A stretch of 64,000 nt of DNA from Chloroflexota bacterium (GTDB lineage Bacteria > Chloroflexota > Anaerolineae > J102), in contig JAKOVD010000098.1 in NCBI GenBank assembly GCA_029782215.1, forward strand, positions 213,768 through 277,767, written 5' to 3'. The notes under the pieces were generated by a model that saw nothing but the letters and a program-made list of their open reading frames with translations, did not search any database and was not told where the DNA came from. This document shows, piece by piece, positions 1 to 12,666 of this stretch. Positions within the stretch are counted from its first letter, which is position 1. Each line of letters opens with the position of its first letter. Position numbers and translations under genes: made by a program.

Positions 1-2
1 CG

Positions 3-587
3 CTGCTGCTGTCCGACAGCGTTGACAGCCTCTATCTATGGGCGCTGTCGGCCCCGGATGCCGGCGCGCCCCTGGCCCGCCTGGGACAAGAGGTCTGGCA
101 GGGTGAGCTGGCCGCCGGGGTGCCGCCCGCCCGGCTCTATCGCCTGCCGGCAGCGGGCGCGGCGGGACTAGCCTATACGGCGCTCCAGCCGCCGCCTACG
201 TTCGATGCCGGCCTGCAGCTCCTGGGCTACGCCTTTCCGGAAGCGCCAACGGGTGCCAGCGGCTCCTCTGACCAGGGAACAAGGACGGTGGATGTGACGC
301 TCTTCTGGCGCGTCCTTGATCCACCGGCGGCAGTAAAGAGCGGGGACTACACAGCGTTCAACCACGTGCTCAACGACAGCGGCGAGCGCGTCGCCCAAGC
401 CGATGGCATGGCCCTGCTCAGCCGAGATTGGTGGCCTGGCGATATCCTTGTGCAGCCGTACCGGGTCGAACTGCCTCCAGGGGACTATACGTGGCGGGTC
501 GGGCTCTACAGCCGCGCGGACGGACGACGGGCACAGGTCAACGGCGGCAGCGACGCCGTCGACCTGCACCCGCTCCAGGTTCGTTAG
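3..587 (+). CDS. C-terminal part of a hypothetical protein (5' end outside window)
   Basis: The reading frame is open to the left edge and ends at TAG 585-587, so about 194 C-terminal residues are visible. The last ~110 residues look like a beta-sandwich: alternating hydrophobic strands with 'LFWRVLDPP', 'GDYTAFNHVLNDSG' and 'LPPGDYTWRVGLYSR'. This tail type is common at the C terminus of large Chloroflexota membrane proteins related to GT39 glycosyltransferases; that link is from memory of the family, not proven here. No membrane segment is visible in the part present. It converges with gdhA, with 34 bases between the two stops. Function unassigned. Confidence 0.6.
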   Translation: MLLSDSVDSLYLWALSAPDAGAPLARLGQEVWQGELAAGVPPARLYRLPAAGAAGLAYTALQPPPTFDAGLQLLGYAFPEAPTGASGSSDQGTRTVDVTLFWRVLDPPAAVKSGDYTAFNHVLNDSGERVAQADGMALLSRDWWPGDILVQPYRVELPPGDYTWRVGLYSRADGRRAQVNGGSDAVDLHPLQVR

Positions 588-621
588 GACGGGACGCTGG
601 GAGGGGCGCCCGGTCCGGCGC

Positions 622-1881
622 TCAGGGGTAGATGCCCCGGACGTTGATGGCCTCGACGACCCGGCCAATGGCCAGCGTATAGGCCGCCGTGCGCATGTCG
701 ATGCGCTTCTCGAGGGCCGTCTCCCACACGGCGTGGAAGTTCTCCAACATGATGCGGCGGAGGCGGTCGACGATCTCGTTTTCTGTCCAGAAGAAGCCCT
801 GCAGGTCCTGCACCCACTCGAAGTACGACACCGTGACGCCGCCGGCGTTGCAGAGAATGTCGGGGATGAAGGTTGCCCCTTTGTCCAGCAAAATGTCTTC
901 GCCCTCGATGGTGCAGGGACCGTTGGCGCCTTCGGCGATCAGCCTGGCCTTGACCCCGGGCGCTACCAACTCGTCGATGACGCCTTCCAGGGCAGCCGGG
1001 ACCAGCACATCGCAGTCGCAGGTGAGCAGCTCGGTATTGTCAATGGCATCGGCTTCGTTATATGAGGTGACCGTGCCGGCCTCCTTCTGGTGGCGCAGGA
1101 CGTCGCGCACGTTCAGGCCGCGTGCGGCATAGATGCCGCCGTTGACGTCGCTGATGGCGACGATCTTGCAGCCCTGTTCCCATAGGCGCAGGGCCGCCAC
1201 GGAACCCACGTTGCCGAAGCCCTGTACGGCCACCCGTGTGTTGTTCGGGTCGAGACGCAGATGGCGCATGGCCTCGAGCGCGGTGAACATCACGCCAGTG
1301 CCGGTGGCCTCGATGCGGCCCTGCGAACCGCCGATGCTGATGGGCTTGCCCGTCACGACGGCGGGCGTGCTGTAGCCGCGATGCATGGAGTAGGTATCCA
1401 TGATCCAGGCCATGACTTCCGGATTGGTGCCCACGTCCGGCGCCGGAACGTCGCCTTCCGGGCTGATCAGGATACTGATCTCGGTGGCATAACGCCGCGT
1501 CAGATGGCGCAGCTCGTTCCGCGTCAACTGCTTGGGATCGACTTGCACCCCGCCCTTGGCGCCGCCGTAGGGGATGTTGACCAGGGCACACTTCCAGGTC
1601 ATCCACATGGCAAGCGCCCGCACCTCGTCGAGGGTGACGTCTGGATGGTAGCGGATGCCGCCCTTGGTGGGGCCCTTGACCGTGCTGTGGTGCACGCGAT
1701 AGCCGGTGAACATGCGAATGCGGCCGTCGTCCATCACCACCGGAAAGTGAACGATAAGCTCGCGCTTCGGCGTGACGAGATACTCGACCATGTCGCTGTC
1801 GAGATTCAGGTAGCGAACCGCTTTGTTGAATTGGGCCCGGGCCACGTCCGACGCACTGTACCGACGCTTCGTCGCAGTCAT
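622..1881 (-). CDS. gdhA: Glu/Leu/Phe/Val dehydrogenase, probably glutamate dehydrogenase
   Basis: Cytosolic oxidoreductase interconverting glutamate with 2-oxoglutarate and ammonia using NAD(P). The 419-residue length is normal for the hexameric bacterial enzymes. Visible are the substrate-pocket segments 'KGGIRYHP' (K73) and 'PYGGAKGGV' with catalytic Lys109, the 'PAPDVGT' segment, a Rossmann glycine motif '[14 protein letters not shown]' and a late '[12 protein letters not shown]' block. The start at 1881 is preferred over one 96 bases upstream because AAGGAGG sits 10 bases before it and the extra residues match nothing in the family. A TTGGCA-N17-TAGAAT promoter lies just upstream. The cofactor preference cannot be decided from the sequence. 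Confidence 0.93.
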   Translation of the reverse strand: MTATKRRYSASDVARAQFNKAVRYLNLDSDMVEYLVTPKRELIVHFPVVMDDGRIRMFTGYRVHHSTVKGPTKGGIRYHPDVTLDEVRALAMWMTWKCALVNIPYGGAKGGVQVDPKQLTRNELRHLTRRYATEISILISPEGDVPAPDVGTNPEVMAWIMDTYSMHRGYSTPAVVTGKPISIGGSQGRIEATGTGVMFTALEAMRHLRLDPNNTRVAVQGFGNVGSVAALRLWEQGCKIVAISDVNGGIYAARGLNVRDVLRHQKEAGTVTSYNEADAIDNTELLTCDCDVLVPAALEGVIDELVAPGVKARLIAEGANGPCTIEGEDILLDKGATFIPDILCNAGGVTVSYFEWVQDLQGFFWTENEIVDRLRRIMLENFHAVWETALEKRIDMRTAAYTLAIGRVVEAINVRGIYP

Positions 1882-1940
1882 GTTGGTTCTTCCTCCTTGA
1901 AGACCATGTAGACTCTGCCATTTGGCATGGCGATGGCTTG

Positions 1941-1969
1941 ATTCTAATCCGCCTGGCGCGGGATGCCAA
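1941..1969 (-). promoter_or_regulatory. Sigma70-type promoter for gdhA
   Basis: Reading the minus strand, TTGGCA (1969-1964) is followed after exactly 17 bases by TAGAAT (1946-1941). The predicted start is near 1934, giving a leader of about 50 bases that contains the AAGGAGG ribosome binding site of gdhA. Confidence 0.6.
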
Positions 1970-2076
1970 GCCGGCACGCTCCTGCTTTTCGAGCGGTCCC
2001 GACTTCCCCACCCTGGTGGGCTCTCCGCCGCCGTGCGTCTGCCAACCCAATGCCCTGACGCTGCCGGCGCCGAGTG

Positions 2077-2108
2077 ACCGGGGAGGCCAGCATGCCGGCC
2101 TCCCCGGT
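2077..2108 (-). terminator. Hairpin after the DUF3048 gene, probable terminator
   Basis: A perfect 12-bp stem (2077-2088 with 2097-2108) with an 8-base loop lies 9 bases beyond the stop codon of the DUF3048 gene. It has no U-tract, which is common for GC-rich terminators, so termination is likely but unproven. Confidence 0.5.
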
Positions 2109-2117
2109 GATATGTCC

Positions 2118-3350
2118 TTAGTTGGATGTGACCTTCATGTCAAGGGGCACGACCTGCCACCAACTGTTACCAGGCTTGAGGGGAAGGTCGTTGCCGTTGG
2201 CATCGACAAATCGGAAAGGGGCGTTACGTTCGTCACGCACCCACTTGCCTTCGAAGACCTGGCCATCGCGGAAGATCTTCAGGGGACCTTCTCCCCAGAT
2301 CTGTTCCTCGACCGAGCAGTTCCGGCAGTTCTGACCCTCGCCCAGGCGGTCGGTGCCGTGCTCCACAATCAGGGTGACGACGTGATTGGCGCCGATGACG
2401 ACGACATTGACGGCGTTGACCTGCTCGCCCGTCGCCTGGTCGATGTGGGGGCTGCCGCCGGCCCACCGCAGCCAACGGCCGCTGCCGGCGTCGTACTGCC
2501 AGCGCACGGGCAGCACAGGGTAGGGGATGTTGACTGCTGCTGCGGGTTTGCCGCCGGCGGGCGCGGCCTGGCTGAAGACCGTTTTGAGCGTTGGCTTGGG
2601 AGGTGTGTTCCAGCCGCGACTAGCCGCTGTCCGGCGGAGAACGGAGGTATCGACGAAAAGGTTGTTGGGCGGTCCCCAGGTGGTGTCGCGGAAGTAGGAG
2701 GGGCCGTTGAGCGCCTGTTCGATGATCTGGTCCTTCAGGTCCGAATTGTAAAGCTGGTCGCGCACGTCCTTGACGGCGCCGGAGAAGCCGAGGACGGCGT
2801 CAAAGATGACGGGGAGGTCGCGATCGATCAGGCGAGCGCTGCGAATGGTGCCCACGCGCGGGGCATCCTGGCTCTGAAACAAGGAGGTGAAGCGCGTGTA
2901 GTTGTACTCGACGCGGCTTTCAACCACGATATCGGCCTTGTTGAGCCCCGCCTGGCGTTGATGGGCGATCTCATCATTGGAGATCTTGATCGCCAGGGGG
3001 CGCCGCTGCAGGACCGTCGGGTCAAGACGCTCACCGGTGAACGGGGAGACGCCGGGGTCCAGGGCCGGATTGATGACGTTGGGGTCGGCTGTGGCCGTCG
3101 GCGTGGGCGTGGGAACGGGTGTCGGCGTGTCGGTCCCGACCGGGGTGGGCGTCGGGACGGGGGTGTTCGTCGGCGGAGGCGTTGGCGTCGGCGTCGGCGG
3201 CGTCGTCGCTTCTGGGACCGGGGTTTTGGTGGGGGTCGGCGTGGCCGCCGGCTGGCTGCCGCATCCGGACGCCGCCAGCGCCAGGACGACGAGGAGGACG
3301 GCGGCACAGAGGAGTGGAATGAGGCGAGGATTTGCTTTCATGGTTGGCAT
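2118..3350 (-). CDS. DUF3048 (YerB-like) lipoprotein
   Basis: Predicted exported lipoprotein of 410 residues. The N terminus has a basic start, a hydrophobic stretch and a lipobox ending 'LAASGC', so the mature protein would begin at that cysteine. Next comes a ~65-residue linker of Thr-Pro repeats, then a DUF3048 body with 'SPFTGERLD', '[10 protein letters not shown]', '[16 protein letters not shown]' and 'RVGTIRSAR', all typical of the YerB family. The molecular function of the family is unknown; a cell-envelope role is usually assumed. Translation may start three codons later, at 3341 (MKANPR), which gives a cleaner signal peptide. The GC-rich Thr/Pro linker produces long shadow frames on the other strand. 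Confidence 0.88.
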   Translation of the reverse strand: MPTMKANPRLIPLLCAAVLLVVLALAASGCGSQPAATPTPTKTPVPEATTPPTPTPTPPPTNTPVPTPTPVGTDTPTPVPTPTPTATADPNVINPALDPGVSPFTGERLDPTVLQRRPLAIKISNDEIAHQRQAGLNKADIVVESRVEYNYTRFTSLFQSQDAPRVGTIRSARLIDRDLPVIFDAVLGFSGAVKDVRDQLYNSDLKDQIIEQALNGPSYFRDTTWGPPNNLFVDTSVLRRTAASRGWNTPPKPTLKTVFSQAAPAGGKPAAAVNIPYPVLPVRWQYDAGSGRWLRWAGGSPHIDQATGEQVNAVNVVVIGANHVVTLIVEHGTDRLGEGQNCRNCSVEEQIWGEGPLKIFRDGQVFEGKWVRDERNAPFRFVDANGNDLPLKPGNSWWQVVPLDMKVTSN

Positions 3351-3374
3351 TGAGGGTGGGAATGGGAGTCGGAA

Positions 3375-6158
3375 TCAGCCTGGGTCCGGTTGCAGGCGGG
3401 GAAGCGTGAACACGAAGGTGGCGCCGAGGTTGCGACCGGGGCTCTCAGCCCAGATGCGCCCGCCGTGGAGAGCGATGATCTCCTGGGCGATGGCCAATCC
3501 CAGCCCAAGCCCGCCGCTCGACGGTCCCTCACTGTCAGCGACCTGGTAGAAGCGACCGAAGACGCGCGGGAGGTGGTCCGCGGGAATGCCAATACCCTGA
3601 TCACGGACGGCGATGGCAACCGCCGGCCCATCCTGGGTCTCCATCGGCCAGGAATCGAGCTTGATGTGAGCTCCATCGGCGCTAAACTGGCTTGCATTTT
3701 GCAGGAGATGATAGATGACCTGGTTCAGGTAGCGAGGGTCGCCGTGCACCGAGCCCACATCGGGCCGGATGTTCATCTCCAGCACCTGGTGCTTGCGATC
3801 GAGGAGAGGCAGCCAGGTTGGACTCTGGGTTTCCAACCAGGGCGCGATGGCGATGGCATCCATGTGCAGTGACTGGCTGTCGAACTCCTGGAAGGAGATG
3901 AGTTGGTTGACCAGGTACTTCAAGCGGGTGGCCTGCTGGATGATCACATTCAATCCCTGTTGGATGCGGGCGTCGTCAGCGACAACATGATCGTGCAGGA
4001 GCTCGGCGTAGCCAAGAACGTTGGCAAGCGGCGTCCGCAGCTCGTGGGAAACGCTCTTGATGAGCTTCTCCCTGGCCTTGAGCGCCTCGGAAAGATCACG
4101 ATAGAGCCGGACATTGGCCATGGCTGCTCCTGCCTGGCTGGCAAACGCGGCCAACCGGGCCGCGTGTTCCTCCTGATAGAAGCCAGCCTGATCATGGTCC
4201 AGCGAACAGAAGGCCACCGTCTCCCCGTTCACAAGGATCGGAGCGCCCGCCCAGGAGCGGATCCGTTCCGCCTTTGGTATGTTCACCCAGTCCGGGTCGG
4301 CGGCCACGTCGGAGATGATGAGGGGCCGGTGCGTTGCGGCCATTTGGCGCAGGTTGGGCGTGGTTTGGACGTTGAGCCTCACCGCCAGGACATCGCTTGC
4401 CGAAGCCTGCCCGTGACGCTCGGCGCCGCGGGTGCGAACCACCCGTGCCATACCATTCTCGACGAGCATGACGTTACCTACATCGTAGGGCACGACGCGT
4501 TTGATCTCCTGGAGCAGGAGATCGAGAAACTGGTTGAGGTCGAGCGACGAAGTCAGCGCCAGCGCCGTATCCCTGAGCGCCACGGCCAGGCGGCGCTGCT
4601 CTTGTTCGGCTTCCAGCAGGCGGGTCTTCTCGATAGCGACGGCCGCCTGTTCGGCCAGCAGCTCCACAAGACGGATCTCATGGTCGTCGAAGGCGCCGGT
4701 CTTCTCGTCGTCGATGACGTTGAGCACACCAAGGACCCGGTCGCCGATGTGAAGCGGTACGGCCAGAACGCGGCGAAACGGGTCCTCACTGAAGAGGGCG
4801 GCCCGATCTTCCCAGGCCCGGTAGTCGGGCACCTGCATGGTTTTCTGGGTTAGTGCGACGCGCCCCGAGATACCCTCGCCAAAGGGAAGGACTGAGCCCA
4901 CGTAGGACTCAGAGAGATTGTGGACGACCACCATCTCAATCGACTGTTGGTCGGGCCGCACCATGAAAAGGCTGCCGCAGCGGGTGTTGAGCAGGGTGGC
5001 GGCACGCTCAACGATGGCGGGCAGCAGCTTGGCCAGGCTTTCCTGGCCATTGATGGCCAGGGACGTCTCAAACAGCGCCTGCATTTCTGCAATCCGGCGC
5101 GCCTGGTCACTCTGGTGCGCCAGCTCCGCCTCGCGCTGCCTCGTGACATCGCGCATCAGGAAGAGAGAGCCGATTTCGTGCTGGCTGTGGTCGCGCACCG
5201 GAGATCGCCGTGCTTCGATCCACCTGCTCTCCGCGGTAGGGGCGGCAGATGCCACCGGCACAGAGACGGCGGCGTCCGTGTTCAGCGCTTCTCGGAGCGT
5301 ACTGGGGATGATGGCACTGGCCGGCCGGCCCACCATCTCGTTCGGGTCCATGCCCAACAGCGTGCCCGCGGCAGGATTGGCCTGGACAATACCGGCGTCC
5401 AAATTGGCGACAAGGACGGCATCTTCCATGCTGGCCACCACAAGGTCCCGGGCATATGGCCAGATATCCAGAAAGCCATAGCGCAGGATGGCACCGGCGG
5501 CGAGCATGGCGCTGATGGCAAAAGCAAAAACCGTCAGGTCAAGGGCAGGCCAGGGATTGAGGCCGCTGACGTAGAGCAGATTGCCGATCCAGGGAATGCT
5601 TGCCGCCGCCCAAAGCAGGGCGATCTGGCGACGAAGCTGTTCGCCGCCCGAGCGGAAGGGCTTGACCAGCAGCAGGGCGCCGCCGACGAGGACCACGACG
5701 ACGTAGACCCAGTAGACCCAGAAGAGCCACCCGTGACCTACCTCGAGGATCATGAATGAGCCGCGATCCTGAAGCTGCAGATAGCTCCAGACAAAGCTAT
5801 GGAGGTCGTTGGTGTAGACCCCCATCAGGACGACAAGGGGGATCACTAGCAGGAGGCCGACGAGGAGGGGGCGCAGCGGACCGCGCCGCGCCAGTTGCCA
5901 GGTCATCGCCAGCCAACTTACGGGCACCAGCACAATGCCGATGTAGCTTGCCCGTGACCACACCAGCTTCGAGGCAAGATCCTGGGAGGCGAATTCAAGG
6001 GCGTAGGTCAGCGCCCACCAGGCCACCGCCGCCAGCAGGAGGGCGGTGGGACCGGCGCCAACCGCCGGTCGTCTCCACCAGGCGAACACCGCCATGCCTG
6101 CCAGGAAGGCTGCGATCAGCAGCAGCGGGATGGTAAACGGATTCGGCTGCCAGATCAC
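3375..6158 (-). CDS. Sensor histidine kinase: 7TM, PAS, two GAF, HisKA, HATPase
   Basis: Membrane two-component sensor of 927 residues beginning at a GTG. Residues ~1-225 carry about seven hydrophobic segments resembling the histidine-kinase N-terminal 7TM domain. A PAS domain follows (~235-345, 'VANLDAGIVQANPAAGTLLG'), then GAF domains at ~370-520 and ~545-690. The HisKA phosphoacceptor is His705 in 'SVSHELRTPL'. The catalytic domain is intact: N-box 'HLLQNASQFS', G1 'VRDQGIGIP' and G2 'GGLGLGLAIAQEI'. No receiver or response regulator gene lies next to it, so its partner is unknown. The ligand of the GAF domains cannot be predicted. Confidence 0.9.
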   Translation of the reverse strand: MIWQPNPFTIPLLLIAAFLAGMAVFAWWRRPAVGAGPTALLLAAVAWWALTYALEFASQDLASKLVWSRASYIGIVLVPVSWLAMTWQLARRGPLRPLLVGLLLVIPLVVLMGVYTNDLHSFVWSYLQLQDRGSFMILEVGHGWLFWVYWVYVVVVLVGGALLLVKPFRSGGEQLRRQIALLWAAASIPWIGNLLYVSGLNPWPALDLTVFAFAISAMLAAGAILRYGFLDIWPYARDLVVASMEDAVLVANLDAGIVQANPAAGTLLGMDPNEMVGRPASAIIPSTLREALNTDAAVSVPVASAAPTAESRWIEARRSPVRDHSQHEIGSLFLMRDVTRQREAELAHQSDQARRIAEMQALFETSLAINGQESLAKLLPAIVERAATLLNTRCGSLFMVRPDQQSIEMVVVHNLSESYVGSVLPFGEGISGRVALTQKTMQVPDYRAWEDRAALFSEDPFRRVLAVPLHIGDRVLGVLNVIDDEKTGAFDDHEIRLVELLAEQAAVAIEKTRLLEAEQEQRRLAVALRDTALALTSSLDLNQFLDLLLQEIKRVVPYDVGNVMLVENGMARVVRTRGAERHGQASASDVLAVRLNVQTTPNLRQMAATHRPLIISDVAADPDWVNIPKAERIRSWAGAPILVNGETVAFCSLDHDQAGFYQEEHAARLAAFASQAGAAMANVRLYRDLSEALKAREKLIKSVSHELRTPLANVLGYAELLHDHVVADDARIQQGLNVIIQQATRLKYLVNQLISFQEFDSQSLHMDAIAIAPWLETQSPTWLPLLDRKHQVLEMNIRPDVGSVHGDPRYLNQVIYHLLQNASQFSADGAHIKLDSWPMETQDGPAVAIAVRDQGIGIPADHLPRVFGRFYQVADSEGPSSGGLGLGLAIAQEIIALHGGRIWAESPGRNLGATFVFTLPRLQPDPG

Positions 6159-6242
6159 GAAATCAGCTCGATGACTGAAGCAGTCATTGCGGTCAACGAC
6201 GGCAGTGCGATCGTGGAGGGGTGGCGGGGGGCGTACGAAGTG

Positions 6243-9185
<2,943 letters not shown>

Positions 9186-9233
9186 CGCAGGTTCAATACG
9201 GGCGGGGCGCCAGGGGGATCGGGTTGTGTGAAG

Positions 9234-10856
9234 TCAGCCTCGGATGCGAAACACGTAGGTTGTTCTTACCTGTCCGGGAAAGGTTGCCACACGTTCGAGC
9301 TCCGGTGGGGTCGTGGCGGGCTCGGCAAGGTAGGCGAGCTGGGGACGGACGAGGCGCAGCTCGATGTCGTCAACCACCAGGTACCTGGCGTTGTGGGTCG
9401 CCGCATAGGCAAGAACGCGATCGAGGTTGGCATTGGGGAAGTCGACCGGGGGACGGTTGGCGTAAAGCGCAACCTCCGTGTTGCGCGTCATGATGGCATC
9501 GCCCGGACTGCTGGCGGAGGCGAGCCAAAGCCCCGCCTCCTTGTGCGAAGGAGCAATGCTGGCCTGGCCCTCGCGCAGAGCGCTGAACTGGCCACGCAGC
9601 GAGAGAACCACCAGGAGGCCGACGACCAGGACCGGCCAGACGCGCCCGAGCCAGGCCAGGCTGCGGTGCTGCACGGCATGGGTCGCCACCAGCGTCTCCT
9701 GGCCCCAGGTGATGAAGCGCTGCACGCCGAAGCCTGCCCAGATGAGGGCGATGGGGACCAGGGGCAGCAGCAAGCGCGAGAGCATGTGCGTCAAAGGTAC
9801 GACCAGGAGGGGCGCCAGGCACACCAGCCAGAAACCTTCGGCCTGGAGCCGGCGGCGGTTCCAGGGCTGCGCCCACAGGCCGAGGGCGATGAACATGAGC
9901 AGGTAGAGTGGAATCAGGATGGAAAGGACGACGCCGGGGGTGCTGCGCACGTTGGCGACAAAGCGGCGCGCCACGCCAACGGGGTCCGCCAGGGCAAAGG
10001 ACGACACGCCCACCTGGTAGCGTTCGGGCGATAGCCAGAGGACCTCACTACCCGTGCTGTCGAGGGTGGTGCCGACGTCTGCCATCGTGTCATTCGCCTG
10101 CAGCAGCGTGATGCCGGTCTTGCCACTCAGGAGGAAGTGGCCGGTGTAGTGATACAGGTAGATCCAATAGGGGGCAGCCACCAGCAGGAAGGCACCCAGG
10201 TAGACGGCCAGGACGGCGCCCCCATGCCGGCGCCGCAGGACCAGCGCCAGGGTGACGGCGGCAAGCGCAGCCCACCAGAGCAGACCCTCGGGACGCACAA
10301 GGTAGCTGGCGCCGAAGGCGAGGCCTGCCGCCAGGGCAGGGCGCCAGCCGCCGGCATGCACCAGGCGCCACGCCGCCCAGATACCCGCCCAGAGCGCGAC
10401 CAGGAACAGGGATTCCGTCATACTGCCCCAATACAGGGGCCGCACGGCCAGTGCAGGTGAAAACGCGGCCAGGAGCGCCGCCAGGGCGGCGACAAGCTCA
10501 CTCCCCGTGACCTCGCGGCCCGCCATGAAGATCAGACCGCAGAGCAGGGCGCCGGCCACCACATGCCAGATCGCCATCGCCAGGTCGACGGGGGCACCCA
10601 GCGCCAGGGTGAGGACGGTGAGCCACGGTGCCACGGGCGGGATGTGCAGGTCGGGCACGCCGAAGACCCGGTAGCCTTCGCCGTGCAGGAGATTGCGGGC
10701 AAGAATGAGGTAGTCAGGCTCGTCCCAATGGACGGCGCGCGGCGCCAGTGCCCAGAGGAGCCTGACCGCGAATGCCGCCAGAACCAGCGCCGTCGCCACC
10801 GCGGCTGTGCGGCGGGAAGCGGACGGCGACGCCTGGGCGAGCTCAGATGGCATCAT
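9234..10856 (-). CDS. GT39/ArnT-like membrane glycosyltransferase
   Basis: Polytopic inner-membrane protein (~540 residues) of the dolichyl/polyprenyl-phosphate-mannose glycosyltransferase class. The first loop carries the acidic 'AVHWDEPDYLILARNLLHGEGY', the usual catalytic Asp/Glu region of GT-C enzymes, followed by ten or more hydrophobic helices. The C-terminal ~80 residues form a soluble domain with 'GDAIMTRNTEVALYANRP' and 'ARYLVVDDIEL', common in this group. The start was placed at the ATG at 10856, inside the last codons of the upstream gene (overlap about 14 bases), which suggests translational coupling. The sugar donor and acceptor are unknown. Confidence 0.8.
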   Translation of the reverse strand: MMPSELAQASPSASRRTAAVATALVLAAFAVRLLWALAPRAVHWDEPDYLILARNLLHGEGYRVFGVPDLHIPPVAPWLTVLTLALGAPVDLAMAIWHVVAGALLCGLIFMAGREVTGSELVAALAALLAAFSPALAVRPLYWGSMTESLFLVALWAGIWAAWRLVHAGGWRPALAAGLAFGASYLVRPEGLLWWAALAAVTLALVLRRRHGGAVLAVYLGAFLLVAAPYWIYLYHYTGHFLLSGKTGITLLQANDTMADVGTTLDSTGSEVLWLSPERYQVGVSSFALADPVGVARRFVANVRSTPGVVLSILIPLYLLMFIALGLWAQPWNRRRLQAEGFWLVCLAPLLVVPLTHMLSRLLLPLVPIALIWAGFGVQRFITWGQETLVATHAVQHRSLAWLGRVWPVLVVGLLVVLSLRGQFSALREGQASIAPSHKEAGLWLASASSPGDAIMTRNTEVALYANRPPVDFPNANLDRVLAYAATHNARYLVVDDIELRLVRPQLAYLAEPATTPPELERVATFPGQVRTTYVFRIRG

Positions 10857-11973
10857 CGTACTGCGGTTCTGAAGCGCTCTTGCCGGCAAACTCGATGAGC
10901 TCGCCGCTTGGCGCCATCACGCGCCTGATCTCGGCTTCGGGAACGGCGCAATCCTGGCCCACGACAACGTAGTCGAAATAGCCCTGGGGAAACGGGAGCG
11001 GGACGAAGAGGTATTCGTAGCGGATGTGGCTTGCATTCATCAACGCCCGCCGGGCTTCGCCTTCTTCAAGGCCCCTGAAGTTCGTGGTACAGATGATGGC
11101 GCGGCGCGCCCTCACCGAGACCCGGAGGGGCGTGAGCAGGTCGGGCGGCTGCAGGAAGAGGATGCGGTCGCTGCGGCGGAGCCGGTTGGCCAAATAGGAG
11201 ATCTCAGGCTGAGATGGCACCTTGCTCCACCGTTCGACGAGATTGGAAGGCAGCAGCGAGAACCCGTTTGTTCCCTGCCCGGCGCCCTCGACGCGCGGGA
11301 AGGCAGCTGTATCGAGATCGAGGAGGTGCTCGGTGCGGTTGATGAAGTGCACCAGCCACCGCCGCCACTCGGGCCACACGAACAGGCTGATGCCGGTGTT
11401 CTGGTTCCAGATCGACAGATGCGCGCTGCCTACCATGGCGGCCGACAGCACACCCATGGTGCCTCCGTGGCTGACCAGGCAGATGCGCTGGCCCGGGAAA
11501 CGCTCCAAGACGTGTTCCAGGGCGGCATAGACACGGTCGCGGAACGCCACGAACATGGGCGCCTGTTGGAACGAGGGCTCCCAGTCGCTGCGACCCCACC
11601 AGGGCCGGGTGGGATGGTGGACAGGCATCTCCGGCCAGAAGTCGTGGCTGAACTCCTCAAGACCCGGCACCTGCACCGGCTCCAGTCCCTGGGCGTGGGC
11701 AATCGCCAGGGCCGTGCTGTAGGCACGGCGCAGCGGCGAGGTGACGACGACGTCGACAGGCGCATGGGCCGCCATCCAGGCGGCCGCGCGCAGTACCTGG
11801 GCCCAGCCCAGGCTGGTCAAGTTGGGATCGAAGGACGAGAGGTTCTCGTAGACGTTGGTCATCGACTCGCCATGTCGCACAAGGTAGAGGCGGGTGCCTT
11901 CCAGGTAGCCGCTGCCCCTATCTTGCAGCGGAACATCTGGCAGTGTGTCGGGATTGAAGAGGACTGGGCTCAT
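10843..11973 (-). CDS. Histidine phosphatase fused to a methyltransferase-like domain
   Basis: The first ~220 of 376 residues are a phosphoglycerate-mutase-like histidine phosphatase: 'YLVRHGESMTN' with Arg33 and nucleophile His34, 'SPLRRA' with Arg82, and the second histidine in 'VSHGGT' (His169). The last ~110 residues resemble the back half of a class I methyltransferase ('PLPFPQGYFDYVVV', 'EIRRVMAPSGELIEF') but the expected SAM-binding GxGxG motif is absent, so that half is probably non-catalytic. The substrate is unknown. The 3' end overlaps the start of the GT39-like gene, so the two are likely co-translated. Confidence 0.78.
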   Translation of the reverse strand: MSPVLFNPDTLPDVPLQDRGSGYLEGTRLYLVRHGESMTNVYENLSSFDPNLTSLGWAQVLRAAAWMAAHAPVDVVVTSPLRRAYSTALAIAHAQGLEPVQVPGLEEFSHDFWPEMPVHHPTRPWWGRSDWEPSFQQAPMFVAFRDRVYAALEHVLERFPGQRICLVSHGGTMGVLSAAMVGSAHLSIWNQNTGISLFVWPEWRRWLVHFINRTEHLLDLDTAAFPRVEGAGQGTNGFSLLPSNLVERWSKVPSQPEISYLANRLRRSDRILFLQPPDLLTPLRVSVRARRAIICTTNFRGLEEGEARRALMNASHIRYEYLFVPLPFPQGYFDYVVVGQDCAVPEAEIRRVMAPSGELIEFAGKSASEPQYDDAI

Positions 11974-12324
11974 TGCTTCTCCAGAAACCGCGGGTCCTAG
12001 CCAGGCGGACGCGGGGCGAATCTTGGCAGGGGACTCGACCGGCCTGAGCGAGCCTGGCGCGCTGGCAGGCGCATGCCACCCTGCCGCCGAGGTGGGCGGT
12101 GGTGCTAACGTAACGCCTTATGTTACCCGCGAATCACGCCTCTCACCAAGTCGTTTCAGCCTGCAAAGTGCGGCGCATGCTTGCGCACGGTGACTCGTGT
12201 GGCCGGCACGACAGACAAGGGAACGCAAGCGGCGAATACTTGGCCGGGCTGCCCGCACGGCAGGCACACCGCTTCGCTCTCCAAACAGCGTGCCGAACAT
12301 TTTTTATATTGCCACTAATATATC
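11974..12324. other. Intergenic region without recognisable gene
   Basis: About 350 bases between the divergently placed phosphatase gene and the pilus promoter. No open frame with family features was found. The right end is strikingly AT-rich compared with the rest of the window, leading into the promoter at 12325. Confidence 0.5.
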
Positions 12325-12353
12325 TTGACAACAATATAAAGTAGATTTATAAT
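12325..12353 (+). promoter_or_regulatory. Perfect-consensus sigma70 promoter of the tad pilus locus
   Basis: TTGACA at 12325-12330, a spacer of exactly 17 bases, and TATAAT at 12348-12353. Both hexamers match the consensus fully and sit in an AT-rich island. The transcript would start near 12360, about 300 bases before the first pilus gene, leaving room for leader-based control. Confidence 0.82.
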
Positions 12354-12495
12354 ATAGTAACACTTAATAAATACGGACGCGACACGCAGACGGCTACGGT
12401 CACGTTGACCACCCCCGGTAGCGTTCGTCGCCGGGTCGTTCTCCGTCCATATTCTAAGCCCTGGGCAACCAGCTTTCGGGCCTCCACATGCCGTC

Positions 12496-12566
12496 GCCGG
12501 CAGGGTGGGGTCCCTTTCCCCTGCTGCCGGCCATCCAGGGGTCGTATGTTCGCAAATCGTTTGCGA
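12496..12566 (+). promoter_or_regulatory. Structured 5' leader of the tad transcript (two hairpins)
   Basis: The leader between the promoter and tadE contains an 8-bp stem at 12496-12503/12524-12531 closing a loop that can itself pair GGGG with CCCC. A second perfect 7-bp stem with a 3-base loop lies at 12550-12566. The latter could equally be a palindromic operator. I could not match the leader to a named riboswitch class; there is no U-tract after either hairpin. Confidence 0.4.
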
Positions 12567-12666
12567 CTTCGACGGGTCGTCGGGTGACGCGACAGGCGCC
12601 ATCTTCCTCCAGGCACCCGTGGGAGCAAAGCGAGTAGCCATCCTTCGTCCGGAGCTGCTTCATCCC

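Noticed and set aside
12505..12666. N-terminal extension of the first TadE frame
   Set aside because: The extra 54 codons cover the leader hairpins and would give a prepilin leader far longer than normal.
12360..12666. Known riboswitch class (for example cyclic-di-GMP) in the tad leader
   Set aside because: Hairpins are present but I could not match the conserved core of any named class by eye, so only a structured leader is reported.
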